Below, one piece after another: positions 27,301 through 37,900 of a stretch of DNA of 64,000 bases; positions within the stretch are counted from its first letter, which is position 1, and every line of letters starts with the position of its first letter. The stretch is from contig NC_003283.11 of assembly GCF_000002985.6 (NCBI RefSeq), forward strand, positions 19,903,501-19,967,500, written 5' to 3'. The notes beneath the pieces were generated by a model, which saw only the letters and a program-made list of their open reading frames with translations, was not told the DNA's origin and searched no databases. A program made the position numbers and the translations under genes. The stretch comes from Caenorhabditis elegans. Taxonomy: Eukaryota; Nematoda; Chromadorea; Rhabditida; Rhabditidae.

Positions 27301-30300
27301 TGATTGTCCGCTTTCCAAACCATTGATTCCTGGGGGAAAAAAATTTAAAAATTAAAAATGATGGGTTTTATCGATTTTTTTTTGAGTTTTTAACTCAAAA
27401 ACTCAATTTTTCTCGTTAAAATTTCCCAATTTTCTAAACAAACCTGCGAGAATATTAATAGCATTGGTGCAGAATACAATAACCATTCCCATGAAGATAT
27501 AGTAAATGAATGAGATATTAATGGTAACTGGAAGTAGGACAATCGGCTGCACGAGGTGACGGACAATTGTCGGTACGATTACTGTAGTTGAGTTGCCTGG
27601 AAAATTGAGGAATATGTGTGTTTTTTTTTTGCGAAAAACGTGTCAAATTCTGAGATCTCTCGAAAAATTATATAATTTGAAAAAGTGGAAAAAAACCTTT
27701 TTTTTTCTCGAAAAAATCGAAATTTTCCGAACAATTTGTAATTTCAGATTTTAAAAATTACAGATTTTTTTGTTTTAGTATTTTTTTTCAAAGTTTTCGA
27801 AATCACCATAACAAGTGTTTTTTCTTTAAAAAAAATTGATGGGTGTCAGGAAAATCTACTTTCAGCGATCTTACTTTTAGTAGCTGAAGAAAATTTACGT
27901 TTTTTGCAACAGTCCTGATACCTATATACACGTATAAACCTATATAACCTATATAGACTAATATAACTATATAGATCCTTAACCAGATATGTATAAGCCT
28001 ATATAACCTATCTACACCTATATAGTATATAACTACATACCTCTATATATCACCTATATTGAATTATAGACCTAACACTATATACTCCGACATATAGTCT
28101 ATATAGACCTATTTAGACCTATACACCTATACCTACACACCTATATACGTATAAACCTATATACCCAAGTAGTACATATTAACAGTGTAAAAATGACGGA
28201 TTGCGACAACGAGTTCGCGGGAGTTGGCATCAATGTGGAAGGTAGACACATAAGAAGATTGGAATTTGCGGATGACGTAGTCCTGATATGCTCCACACCG
28301 GGAGAAGTTCAAGAACGACTGGAAATTTTGGACCGAATAAGTTCTAATTACGGACTCAATATCAATCAGTCAAAGACTGTTCTTCTGAAGAACAAGTTTT
28401 GCCGGAGTCAAGACGTCCTTTTCAACGGATCCTGTAATGCTGGATCCACGCTGAGACTCAAAAGAACTGTCACCGGTCTCATCGACGCTGCAGAAATTCG
28501 AGGCTGGAACTTCAACTTGGATCGTTACCTCCTTGCAAAACAATCAAGATTTGCAGGACACATTCTACGGAGAGATCCAAACCGATGGACAAAAATCTGC
28601 ACGGGGAATGGGACCCCCGAGCCACAACAAAAACTGGAAACGTGCCGTTGGAGGACAGAAGAAAAGATGGGCAAAGGACATCGACGAAGAATACGCAAAA
28701 TTCCACCATAATTCCGCCATGTCGGGACAAGTCGTCGTTGGGAGAAGAAGACTCTAGGAATGCTCACACCGAAGGTCCCATGGCTGTCCATCGCACGCAC
28801 CGACCGTGAAAAATGGAAAGAGTTTGTCCGCAGTTGCTTCGCAACTTGAACCCAACGGACATCAAAGTATCAAAGTAAGTAAGTATATAGGCCTATATAA
28901 CTATATGCCTAGATACCTACATACCTATTTACATATACATATAGCTATATACATATAGCGAAAAGACATATACGTATAAACCTATATACCCAAGTAGTAC
29001 ATATTAACAGTGTAAAAATTTCGGCGTTTTTACGATTTTCTCAACTTTTGAAATAATTTCATTCGTTTTTCACAAAATTAATTGAAAATTTTTCAATTTT
29101 CCAAATTACCCGACACATAATAAACCATGAGCAATGGCAGCGAGCTCAACGTCGGAAAAAGTAATTTATGTCTCCACTTCAAATCAAGCATATCATCTGC
29201 GAAACCCAATAAAATCGCCGTTGAAATCGATATTAATCCGGAAAGCAGAGCCAGCAGCTTCTCGTAAGGGAATTCCGATTGTCCTTTCCATTCCAGAAAT
29301 GGAAATGGTATGAACATGAACATTACGATTAGGTAGACAGCTGCACATATTACACCCATTGGTTCAGGTACTGGAGCATTTGATACCTGAAACAGGATTT
29401 TTAGGTATTTAGGTATTAGCAGGTAGGTAGGTAGGTAGGTAGGTATTTCAGTTTTCCGGATTTTTCAGTGAAAATTGGTAATTTTCCCAAAAATTCTATT
29501 GATTTTCTAAAAATGTAGAATTATTAAACCAAAAAAATTTCTGATTTTCAAACTACAAACTACAATTTTTCGAATTTTTCAATTTTTTGCCAAATTCTGA
29601 AGATTTTTGAGATTTTCATAATTTAAAAAAAAAAAATTTATCTTAAAACTACAAACTACAAGTTTTTTGGCGCTGCTAAACTACAAACTACAAGTTTTGG
29701 GCGCTGCTTAGACTACAAACTACACGTTTTGGGCGCTGCTTAGACTACAAACTACAAGTTTTGGGCGCTGCTTAGACTACAAACTACACGTTTTGGGCGC
29801 TGCTAAACTACAAACTACAAGTTTTGGGCGCTGCTTAGACTACAAACTACAAGTTTTGGGCGCTGCTTAGACTACAAACTACACGTTTTGGGCGCTGCTA
29901 AACTACAAACTACAAGTTTTGGGCGCTGCTTAGACTACAAACTACAAGTTTTGGGCGCTGCTTAGACTACAAACTACAAGTTTTTTGGCGCTGCTAAACT
30001 ACAAACTACAAGTTTTGGGCGCTGCTTAGACTACAAACTACACGTTTTGGGCGCTGCTTAGACTACAAACTACAAGTTTTGGGCGCTGCTTAGACTACAA
30101 ACTACACGTTTTGGGCGCTGCTAAACTACAAACTACAAGTTTTGGGCGCTGCTTAGACTACAAACTACAAGTTTTGGGCGCTGCTTAGACTACAAACTAC
30201 ACGTTTTGGGCGCTGCTAAACTACAAACTACAAGTTTTGGGCGCTGCTTAGACTACAAACTACAAGTTTTGGGCGCTGCTTAGACTACAAACTACACGTT

Positions 30301-30819
30301 TTGGGCGCTGCTTAGACTACAAACTACAAGTTTTGGGCGCTGCTTAGACTACAAACTACACGTTTTGGGCGCTGCTAAACTACAAACTACAAGTTTTGGG
30401 CGCTGCTTAGACTACAAACTACAAGTTTTGGGCGCTGCTTAGACTACAAACTACAAGTTTTGGGCGCTGCTTAGACTACAAACTACAAGTTTTGGGCGCT
30501 GCTTAGACTACAAACTACACGTTTTGGGCGCTGCTAGACTACAAACTACAAGATTTTGGTCAAAATTCGTCGTTTTTGCCGGAAAAAACGGTTTTTTTCG
30601 AGTTTTTACAAGTTTTTAACTGAAAAATCTATATTTTGGATGAAAATTTAAAAAATTTTCAATTTTTCACCTAAATTTTAGTGTTCTTACCTTACACTGA
30701 TCGTTTCCGTACATTTTTCTCGCGATAAAAATCGGGATATATGTCAGAATTAATTGATAACATATTACCGCTCCGACGGCACTCAGCCCACCATTAATCG
30801 CCAAAAATATCAGCGACAT
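24381..30819 (-). CDS. algn-7: UDP-GlcNAc:dolichyl-phosphate GlcNAc-1-phosphotransferase (DPAGT1/ALG7)
   Basis: ER membrane enzyme that makes GlcNAc-PP-dolichol, the first step of N-glycan precursor synthesis (the tunicamycin target). Six minus-strand exons: 30819-30691, 29386-29110, 27596-27444, 27329-27148, 25550-25219, 24552-24381; 414 residues, close to the usual 400-410. Landmarks: RKMYGNDQCKV, the Mg-binding [34 protein letters not shown] (NxxxN), FVGDTFCYWSGM, PCPRHRLPKYDPKTD in the last cytosolic loop, and C-terminal LASLFYDVVE. Exon 5 ends at the strong donor GTATGT (25219), giving GEIYLQINNLTIINLVLKFA. Introns hold a palindromic element (intron 4), an RTE-like fragment (intron 2) and a 0.9-kb minisatellite (intron 1). 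Confidence 0.95.
24660..25135. repeat. GAAAATTTGAATTTTTCAGT tandem repeat
   Basis: About 20 diverged copies of a 19-21-bp unit in algn-7 intron 5. The same family is seen at 32220-32400 and 39005-39390. Confidence 0.8.
25680..28150. repeat. CCTATATAACCTATATA / CCTACATACC tandem repeats
   Basis: Irregular tandem arrays of 8-20-bp units (CCTACATACCTATATAC, CCTATATAACCTATATA) at about 25680-25990, 26230-26378, 26798-26990, 27915-28150 and 28885-28960, filling algn-7 introns 2 and 4 around other insertions. Similar sequence recurs at 50880-51280 and 52600-52900. Confidence 0.8.
26379..26797. mobile_element. 419-bp nearly perfect palindromic element
   Basis: Arms start ATTTACTATATATAAAGCGC and continue through TTATTCTGTGTGTCCATAGT, GGTTAGTGTAGGGATATAGT and GTAGGAATACTGTAGGGTTA to within about 12 bp of the centre near 26588. 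Only a few mismatches exist (for example TGTGGGG versus TGGAGGG). No open frame. Sits inside the CCTATATA repeats of algn-7 intron 4. A non-autonomous foldback element is the simplest reading. Confidence 0.92.
28143..29019 (+). mobile_element. RTE-like LINE fragment bounded by 52-bp direct repeats
   Basis: The insert holds the end of a reverse transcriptase (28193-28711): RRLEFADDVVLICSTPGEVQ, GLNINQSKTVLL, then a frame change into the C-terminal RFAGHILRRDPNRW region. Its tail is ATCAAAGTATCAAAGTAAGT, a typical RTE-style short-repeat 3' end. Exact 52-bp repeats, beginning ATATACGTATAAACCTATAT and ending CAGTGTAAAAAT, lie at 28143-28194 and 28968-29019. About 80 bp of CCTATATA-type repeat sits between tail and right repeat. 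Dead 5'-truncated copy in algn-7 intron 2. Confidence 0.8.
29650..30545. repeat. 0.9-kb minisatellite, about 31-32-bp unit
   Basis: Roughly 28 tandem copies of ACTACAAACTACAAGTTTTG followed by GGCGCTGCTTAG, alternating with a CACGTTTTGG variant and GCTAAACTACAAAC junctions in a higher-order pattern. Located in algn-7 intron 1. Confidence 0.93.
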
Positions 30820-30879
30820 TTCTGGAAAAATCGATAATTTTCGGGGTTTTTAATCGAAAATTTGAGAAATTTTAAGGTT

Positions 30880-31175
30880 TTTTGGGTTACTGTAGCTCCA
30901 AAAATACGCAAACACCACGCTACAGTAGCCAAAAACACTAGATTTGACGGAATTTTGCACAAAAATTGAAAAAATTGGGAGAAATTCGAAATTTCCAACG
31001 GAAAATCGAAATATTAGTGAATAAATTGAATTTTGATGAAAAAAATTCAGTAATTTTCGAATTTTCAGTGCAAAAAATTCATTGTTTAGGTTTTCGGGTT
31101 ACTGTAGCTCTAAAAATACGCAAACACCGAGCTACAGTACTCAAAAACACTAGATTTGACGGAATTTTGCACAAA
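30880..31175. repeat. two hairpin repeats upstream of algn-7
   Basis: Copies at about 30880-30965 and 31090-31175 of a shorter variant: GGGTTACTGTAGCTC, AAAAATACGCAAACACC, CTACAGTA, ACACTAGATTTGACGGAATT. They lie within 60-360 bp upstream of the algn-7 start codon. Confidence 0.75.
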
Positions 31176-31980
31176 ATGGGGGGAAAATCGTTAAAATCAC
31201 AAAAAAAAATAGAGAATCGGTTAAAAAACCGGAATTTAATAGAAAAATTTGAAAAAAAAGAGAAATTTTTTTTATTAAAAAATCAACAAACAACGAAAAA
31301 AAATGAGAAAATGAGGATCCTAAACTAGAAAAAATGGCTAAAAATTGGGGAAATTGGAGGAAAAATTGGAAATTTTGGGGAAAAAATGCGAAAAATGTCG
31401 TGTAGATCGAAAAAACGAAGAATTTTGAGTGAAAATTTCAAAAATTCGGGAAATTTGGGTCAAAAACTTGTAAAATATTAAATTTTCGAATTTTACACAA
31501 AAAAAATTAAAAATTTCTCGAAAAAATTTTTTCGAATTTTGTATAGCTTTGGCTCAAAATTTCAACTTTTTGGGTCAAAAACTATTAAAATTGTAATTTT
31601 TCAAATTTTGTACCGTTTTGCCTGAAAAACTGCTAAAATTTCGATTTTTTAAAGCAAAAAATTGCAATTTTAATGAGGATTTTAGTCAAAATTTTGAGCA
31701 AATTTTCGGCTGAAATGTTCAAATTTTTGGGTAAAAAACTAAAAATTAGGTTTTTTTTTAAAATTTTTGAATAAAAAATTGCAATTTTAATGAGGATTTT
31801 ACTCAAAATTTCCGATTTTTTAGCAAATTTTGTCTGAAATGTTCAAATTTTTGGGTCAAAAATGAAATTTCTTCGATTTTCGCTCAAAAATTGCCAAATT
31901 TTCCAATTTTCCGCCTAGTTTTCACTCAAAATTTCAAATTTTTCCACCAAATTCGCCCCGCCGCCCAAACTCTGGAATTT
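31176..31980. other. algn-7 to dehydrogenase intergenic region
   Basis: AT-rich spacer with repeated TCAAAATTTTGAGCAAATTT phrases. No exon was recognised. The dehydrogenase 3' end lies at its right margin. Confidence 0.45.
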
Positions 31981-34900
31981 CTACCAAAGCCACAGAGTTT
32001 TCCAGCTTCTTCCTCCTCCGGATCCCGCCGTTGCCGATTCAATTGTCGGTGTATTATTCTCAGAAATTTGAATTGCCGCCGCCTCGCCGAGCTCCTCCTT
32101 CATTTTTTTTAAATGCTCGCCGAGCCGTGTCCATGTGACACTGACATTCCAGAGTTTTTCACGTTTTGCAGCGTCCATTATGACGTCATTCCATGGTTGT
32201 TGGTGACGTTCGCGGCTGCAAAAAAATTTGAATTTTTAAGTGAAAATTTGAATTTTTGAGTGAAAATTTGAATTTTTAAGTGAAAATTTGAATTTTTGAG
32301 TGAAAATTTGAATTTTTGAGTGAAAATTTGAATTTTTGAATGAAAATTTGAATTTTTCAGTGAAAATTTGAATTTTTCAGTGAATATCTAATTATTGTGT
32401 GAAAATTTGATTTTTTTGAAAGAATTTTTGAATTTTTCGGTAAAAATTTTGAATTTTTTTTTTTGAATTTTTCGGTGCACATTTTTTGAAAAATTCTAGT
32501 GAAAAACGGCATTTCTTCGAAATTTCCTGAAATGTTCGACTTTTAATGCATTTTTCGGCGCAAAATTCGAATTTTCCCGAGTAAAAACCGATTCCGTACT
32601 CAATGAATAGTCCATTCTCGTCTGAAGTATCCGGATCACAGAGTGCAAAAAGCACCGGTCTCACTGCTTTCTCCGTTCGGCGTTCTCCCATTCCGAAACT
32701 GCAAAAAAAAACGTCTTTTTTTTCATAATTCAAATTTTCCGCAATTTGAGTTTTCAATTTTCACGAAGCAAAAGTTATTTTAATTGGGGTAATTGTCTTT
32801 ATATCAGAAACACATTTCTCAGAAAATGTTTAGTTTGCTTATAACAGCATTATTAGGTACCAACAACATTAATAATTACTAACACTAATATTATTAATTA
32901 CAAACACTAATATTTTTAATTACTAACACTAATATTTTTAATTACTAACAACATTATTCGTGTCGTTTTCATTCGCGTGTCGTTTTCATTCGCGTGTCGT
33001 TTTCATTCGCGTGTCGTTTTCACCAATGGAGTTGTCGTCTGGCTCGGAGATCCCGAGGAAGCGCAAGTACGACGAGGATGATGATACTGTGTTCGAGGCG
33101 TTTGGCAGGTTTATGGAAACCAGTCGATTCCTAGAAGCTATGAAGAAAGTGTTCGAAGTCTGCATGCCGGAGGTAATGGAAGCCCGTTTGAAGCCCATTA
33201 ACGAATCGATTGAGAAATTGTATGTTGAACTAGAGGAGCAGAAGAAGAAGCTGAAGTCTTTGGAACTGGAGATGAAGAATGGTTGCGGTGAAGGAGAAGA
33301 AAAGTATGCGGATCTGAAAGAAAGAAATAGGTCGATAGTTGTGAGAAATGTGCCCGAATCGAAGTCCCGCAACCAACACGAAAAGAATCTGCATGACGTG
33401 AACCATTTCAACATGCTACTGAACCATATGAACGTCGGAGCCCTGCCAGTTGCTGTTTATCGACTTGGAAGTAAGGTGCGTGAGGATGGAAATGGAAGAT
33501 TGCTAAAAGTAGTGCTAGCATCATCTTCGATACAAAAGGAAATTCTTTCTAAGGCCAAACTCTTGAGAACTTTTGACACTAAAACCCATCCACCCGTTTA
33601 TATTCGAAAAAGTTTATCCCCAGTAGAACTGAAAGAACAATATGAATCTCGTCGTCTTCAATCTAAGTTATCAGATCCACTTGATGTGAACATGTCATCT
33701 CCCTTAGCTAGCTCAAAAAACTAAATAGTCCCAGTCCTGATAGTCCCTATTACTGTGTACCACCGCCATCTTTATCACTGAAATTGTTATCAAGTAATAT
33801 CAGATCTGTTGTTGCCAATCGTAGTGAAATTCAAGCGCTAATTTTATCCAAAAACTTTGATGTTCTGTGCTACCAGGAAACTTGGCTGACTTGTGAAAAA
33901 CAAGACTCCTTATTGACGGGTATCAGTAACTATTATTCTGTCTTTCGAACAGATCGTGCTAAAGGTAAAAGAGGGGGAGGTGTTTGTAACGTCATTAAAG
34001 CTGATATTCCCTGTGAAACTGTAGTATCCGAATCGAGACCCAACTCTTATGAAATTCTAGTAAATGACCTAAACATTGACGTGGTGCCCTTTAGAATCAT
34101 AAACATTTATCGCGCCCCGACATGCACTTATCAAAATACTGTAAGATTAATCAGTAAAATAGAAGATCTAGTTGAACATCAAGGCAAAGTCGTAATTGTA
34201 GGAGACCTTAACGTAGGTGAGATTGATTGGATCCTTCATGATCCTAAAACAAAACTAGGTTCTCTTTTAGTTGACTTGTGTAAAAATCATAATCTTGAAC
34301 AGTACGTCAAAAAGCCGACGCGAAAAACTAAAATTCTTGATCTTGTACTCTCGAACTTCAAAGTCAGCAATGTGAGTATCACCGCCCCCATAGGTTCTAG
34401 CGACCACAACACGATCAAATTTACGTCACAGCTCCTACAAAATACGTCCACCCATACTAAAATGATCCCTGATTTTTCTAAATTAAATTGGGCTTACTGT
34501 GTTAAATACTTTGAAAATATTAAGTGGGATGAGGTATTTGGCACCAATTTGCACGTTAACGAAATATATGAAAGTCTTCTAGGCCACATTAGAATAATGT
34601 TCGCTGAATCGGTCCCAACAATTCCCATGCCGGATACCACAAAACCAGTTCCCGAATATTTGATTTCTTTTGAACAAACGGTGAAAAAACAATTTCTCAG
34701 AACAGTCGAGTCTAAAAACTTAAACGATTTCATAGAATATATTCATTTAGCCAGGAAATACAGAAAGAAGTTGAGAAAATACCTTAGTAACTTGGAGGTA
34801 AATCTATTAAAAAAGAAAGGCAACAGTAAGTTCAGCAAACACGCTAAAACTCTTTTGAAGCCGCAAAACAGCAGCGTCCCCTCCCTGATAGATAACCAAG

Positions 34901-37900
34901 AAAACGAAATTGTCTCTGAAACAGACAAAGCCAATCTTCTAGCTTCCTACTTTGAATCACAATATACAAATCAAAGAATCACTAATCTTGCTTTACCTGA
35001 CGATTTTACATCTGATCAACCAATCCCATGAGTTACAGACGAAAAAGTGTTAAAAGTTATCATGTCCTCTAAAAAGTCGTGCTCTATTACGAGCGACCAG
35101 GTACCATTTACGTTTATTAAAATACTATCACCTCTCATCAGTAGCGTCCTAGCCCAGATTTTCAACTTGAGCATGATGAGAGGCCAGGTTCCTCATGCTT
35201 GGACCGAATCGATTGTAATACCTCTTGCAAAAACTGCCAATGCAAATAATCCAAACGATTTCAGACCCATTAGCCTGACCTCGCACTTATGCAGAGTCTA
35301 TGAAAGATGTCTATTAGCCAAAATAGAGTTATTCCTAGGTGAAAAAAAATTTTGGTCACAAAATCAGCATGGATTTCGCCCTAGAACATCAACTGTCACA
35401 AACATGTTAGAATCAATGAATGATTGGACTGACAGTATTGATCACGGCGACCAAGTTGATATAATATACCTAGACTTTTCCAAGGCATTCGACCGGCTCC
35501 CACACGATTTACTTCTAGACAAACTAGTATCTTTAAGAATGAGCAAAACCTTACTGATATGGTTGAATGAATTTCTCTCAAATAGAAGCTTTAGGGTCAG
35601 AATTGGGCAAACGCTGTCTTCTAGTAAATTGGCCACCTGTGGCGTGCCACAAGGCGCAGTTCTGTCACCACTTTTGTTCGGTATCTACGTTAATGATATA
35701 TCTTCAATATTACCCGAAAAAGTAGCATGTAAGCAGTTTGCAGATGACACGAAATTGTATGTATCGACCCCTAAGGCGGAAACAGAAACCAACTTACAGG
35801 CTGCTCTAGACGCTGTAGTAGATTGGACAAGGGGAGCAAAACTCACCCTAAGCCAATCTAAGACAGTTCACGCCACAGTAGGGAGATGTAGAAAAGATTT
35901 TAAATACCACCTTGACGGTTACCCTATTGAGCGAAAAACAATTACCAGAGACCTTGGATTTCTAATATCAGAAAAACTGGATTTCTCGGAGCATTGGAAG
36001 AAATCTATCAATCTGGCGAAATTTCAGCTGGCCAACATTTTTAACCAGTACAGTACCTCCAATAAAAAACTAATGATTCTTTTATACAAAACTTTCATTC
36101 GTCCTCGTCTAGAATATGGAACAGTAATGTCTTCTCCGACGAAAAAATCGGATGAGAAAGCAATACAGTCTGTGCAAAACGCGTTCACTAGGCGCCTTTA
36201 TAGTAGAATCAAAAAAAGGTATATTAATCCAACTGATAAAGATTACAAAACAGCCATGGAACGTAACGAACTATTCAACCTTCAAACCTTAAGCACGAGA
36301 CGTAAAATAATTGACAGAATCCAAGTAATCAGAATGAATACTGGTAAAGTAGACTTAAAAACATCTGAGTTTTTTGAGCAACAAGAGACCCACACTCGTT
36401 CTAAAAAGAAATATGTCTGGCGCACAGGAAAAACTGAACTTAGGAGACACTTTTTTGTTAACAGAACGCTTTCTACTATGAAACAACACTGATCTGATAT
36501 TATTCTTAATTTGTCCTCTTCCCTTCCACGTCTTGATCTCTCCTTTGAATATTCCCGATTTGCATTTCCTATTGATTTTTTTTTCTCTATTGTGTTCTGT
36601 CTGTATTTTTTCTATTATTATTTTTTGCCTGTTGTGCATATTATTTTCACGACTAAAAATCGTAATAAATTAAAATTAAAATTAAAATTAATACCTAACA
36701 ATATTATTATTATTTACTAACACTAATATTATTAATTACTAACACTAATATTTTTATTGTCTAGACTATTTGAACGAGTTGTACTTGATGCTCTCAAGCA
36801 GAAATTATCTCCACTCCTCTCTTCCAAACAATTCGGTTTCCTGCCTGCGCGCTCATGCACTCTGGCAGTTCTCGAATCGACGTCCAAAATTCAGAAAGTT
36901 CTTCTTGACAAGAGCAAGTATGTGGATACTATATATTTCGATTTCAAAAAAGCATTCGATAGTGTTCCCCACAACTTGCTTCTTCTCAAACTTCTGAATG
37001 TTGGGCTCGATTCAGGATGCTGTGAGTGGATCAGCTCGTTCCTCAGTAACCGTTCATCGAAAATCAAAATTGATCATTTTATGTCGGACAACTCTTTCAA
37101 TGTCATGTCAGGTGTCCCCCAAGGTAGTGTAACTGGACCATTCCTCTTCCTTTTGTATATTAATGACTTATTAGATTTGTTCCCCCCTGATGTCCATGTT
37201 ACAGCCTTTGCCGACGATCTAAAATTACTTAGATCGGACCCCACCTCTATCCAAACAAGCATCAATATTGTCGCTGATTGGTGTAAAAAATGGCGTCTAA
37301 ATCTTGCTGAGCAAAAAACTGCCGTATTACACTTTGGTAAAAAGAACCCCCGTCATAAATACTTTGTAAATAGTGTTGAAATTAAACCGCGTGATTCTAT
37401 CAGAGATCTCGGAATCATTGTCGATACCAAATTATCATTTGTAAATCATATTAACCAGACTTCTAATAGTGCCCTCCTTAAGTGTCGCCAAATCCTTCGC
37501 TCATTCCGCTCCACAAGTCCCGAATTCTATTTTAAACTGTTCAATGTTTACATCCGCCCCGTACTCGAATATGGCTGCGAGCTCTTCCCGCCCAACTCCA
37601 CCGAACTTGCCAAAAAACTAGAATCCCCCTCCGGTTTTTCTCAAAGTGTGTCTTTCAAAGGTGCAATTTATCTTACTCGTCATACAGCAGCAGGCTTTCA
37701 CAATTTAATTTATTGTCTACTCACCACAGACGGGTTCTACAAATCCTCCGAACCTTCCATAAAATTATTTCAAGCGAGTATCACTTCCCGTCCTTATCAT
37801 CGTTCGTTCGAGCTTCACGCTCTACTCGTCACTCCTATCTACTTGTCATCTGTGGTGTCCCGTCTAAATGTTTTTTACATGTTAACTTGTCGTTGTGGAA

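Larger units (their letters stand above)
32957..36690 (+). mobile_element. near full-length CR1-clade LINE, antisense in the dehydrogenase intron
   Basis: Non-LTR retrotransposon resembling the C. elegans CR1-like (Sam) group. Its 5' end carries three and a half tandem copies of CGTGTCGTTTTCATTCG (32957-33024). ORF1 and ORF2 follow, then a short AT-rich 3' UTR ending in an (AAATT)n tail at about 36665-36690. Only one disabling change was found, an in-frame TGA in ORF2. The clade is assigned from EN/RT motif style, not from an alignment. Confidence 0.88.

Noticed and set aside
29405..29445. TAGGTAGGTAGGTAGG run, considered as telomere-like
   Set aside because: The nematode telomere unit is TTAGGC; this is a short tetranucleotide microsatellite in algn-7 intron 1.
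29650..30545. CRISPR-like regular repeats
   Set aside because: Units are contiguous with no unique spacers, in a eukaryotic intron; it is a minisatellite.
32986..33414. Minus-strand open frame of 142 codons opposite LINE ORF1
   Set aside because: Shadow of ORF1 on the other strand; Ser/Phe-rich with no domain.
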